DNA of 64,000 nucleotides, from the NCBI GenBank assembly GCA_045614945.1, contig JAZLDW010000026.1:1-64000 (forward strand), written 5' to 3'. The DNA comes from UMGS1820 sp045614945 (GTDB lineage: Bacteria; Bacillota; Clostridia; Monoglobales; Monoglobaceae). Under the pieces are notes generated by a model. It saw nothing but the letters and a program-made list of their open reading frames with translations. It was not told where the DNA came from and searched no databases. How positions within the stretch are numbered: position 1 is the first letter of the stretch; every line of letters begins with the position of its first letter. Position numbers and translations under genes: made by a program. Of this stretch, positions 63,918 through 64,000 are shown one piece after another.

Positions 63918-64000
63918 TTATTCCTGATAAAAGGTTTTGAGTATTTTTAAAACGCCGTTTTCGCATTCAGAAATTGTCAAAAATCTTGCACCTTCATCGT
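63918..64000 (-). CDS. truB: C-terminal end of probable tRNA pseudouridine synthase B
   Basis: The minus-strand frame ending at 63918 reads DEGARFLTISECENGVLKIL and ends KTFYQE, cut by the window end. The FL-x(n)-G-x-LK-x(n)-F pattern and position 22 bases before ribF match the end of TruB in Firmicutes, where truB-ribF is a common pair. Only 27 residues are visible, so this is a tentative call. Confidence 0.6.
   Translation of the reverse strand, partial: DEGARFLTISECENGVLKILKTFYQE

Noticed and set aside
1..64000. Mobile elements, CRISPR arrays, tRNA or rRNA genes
   Set aside because: No transposase, integrase, phage protein, regular spaced repeats, or tRNA arm sequences were seen on either strand by reading; a tRNAscan or repeat search could still find weak cases.

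Overview
The window looks like chromosomal DNA from a low-to-moderate GC, gut-type member of the Clostridia (Firmicutes/Bacillota). The support is: a glgB-glgC-glgD-glgA-glgP glycogen set with the GlgD subunit typical of Firmicutes; SpoVT next to a SpoVB/YabM-type flippase, MazG and RqcP; RNase J; the NADH-dependent ferredoxin:NADP oxidoreductase pair NfnAB; a bile-salt-hydrolase-type enzyme; strong Shine-Dalgarno sites (GAAAGG, GGAGG) and TATAAT-like promoters. I cannot name the family or genus. I see no rRNA or tRNA genes, CRISPR array, transposase, phage gene or integration site; this is mostly core chromosome.

Layout. 1-7600: glycogen synthesis operon (glgB partial, glgC, glgD, glgA), a terminator, then glgP with its own promoter. 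7700-10000: polar amino acid ABC transporter. 10100-14500: gap, nth (opposite strand), glyA and rarA. 14480-17140 (minus): rqcP, mazG and a SpoVB/YabM flippase, divergent from spoVT. 17970-20330: rlmB, a YmdB-type phosphodiesterase and pgeF. 20360-30020 (minus): mgsA, then a cell-envelope and division block read as nudF, zapA, a U32 (RlhA-like) protein, dut, maf, mreB, mreC, mreD and PBP2. 30130-33770 (minus): nfnA-nfnB-gdhA, coupling NADPH formation to ammonia assimilation. 33930-35810 (minus): a stand-alone ComEC-type metallo-beta-lactamase protein and holA. 35940-38790 (minus): a small sugar-modifying operon (one sugar-phosphate isomerase/epimerase, two Gfo/Idh/MocA oxidoreductases) with a candidate operator in its promoter. 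39090-43870: ileS and a Na/phosphate cotransporter. 43900-45650 (minus): a C_GCAxxG_C_C protein, a ZIP metal transporter and an unrecognised membrane protein. 45775-51480 (minus): ung, a bile-salt-hydrolase-type enzyme, uraA, upp and an NhaC antiporter. 51700-55820 (plus): a degenerate nucleotidyltransferase/phosphomannomutase fusion, then RNase J. 55860-62830 (minus): a giant secreted SGNH protein, a lipoprotein paralogue of its C-terminus, a PrsA-like foldase and a cyclophilin. 62939-64000 (minus): ribF and the tail of probable truB.

The least ordinary items are the predicted pseudoenzyme at 51698-53926, which keeps the fold order of a mannose-1-phosphate guanylyltransferase/phosphomannomutase fusion but lacks the catalytic signatures of both halves, and the pair of SGNH proteins at 57485-62828, where a secreted 1394-residue protein ends in a domain closely repeated in the next gene's lipoprotein. 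Gene starts were adjusted using Shine-Dalgarno spacing where the longest reading frame overlapped a neighbour. No intergenic gap exceeds 300 bases; the largest, 38789-39085, holds two divergent promoters.
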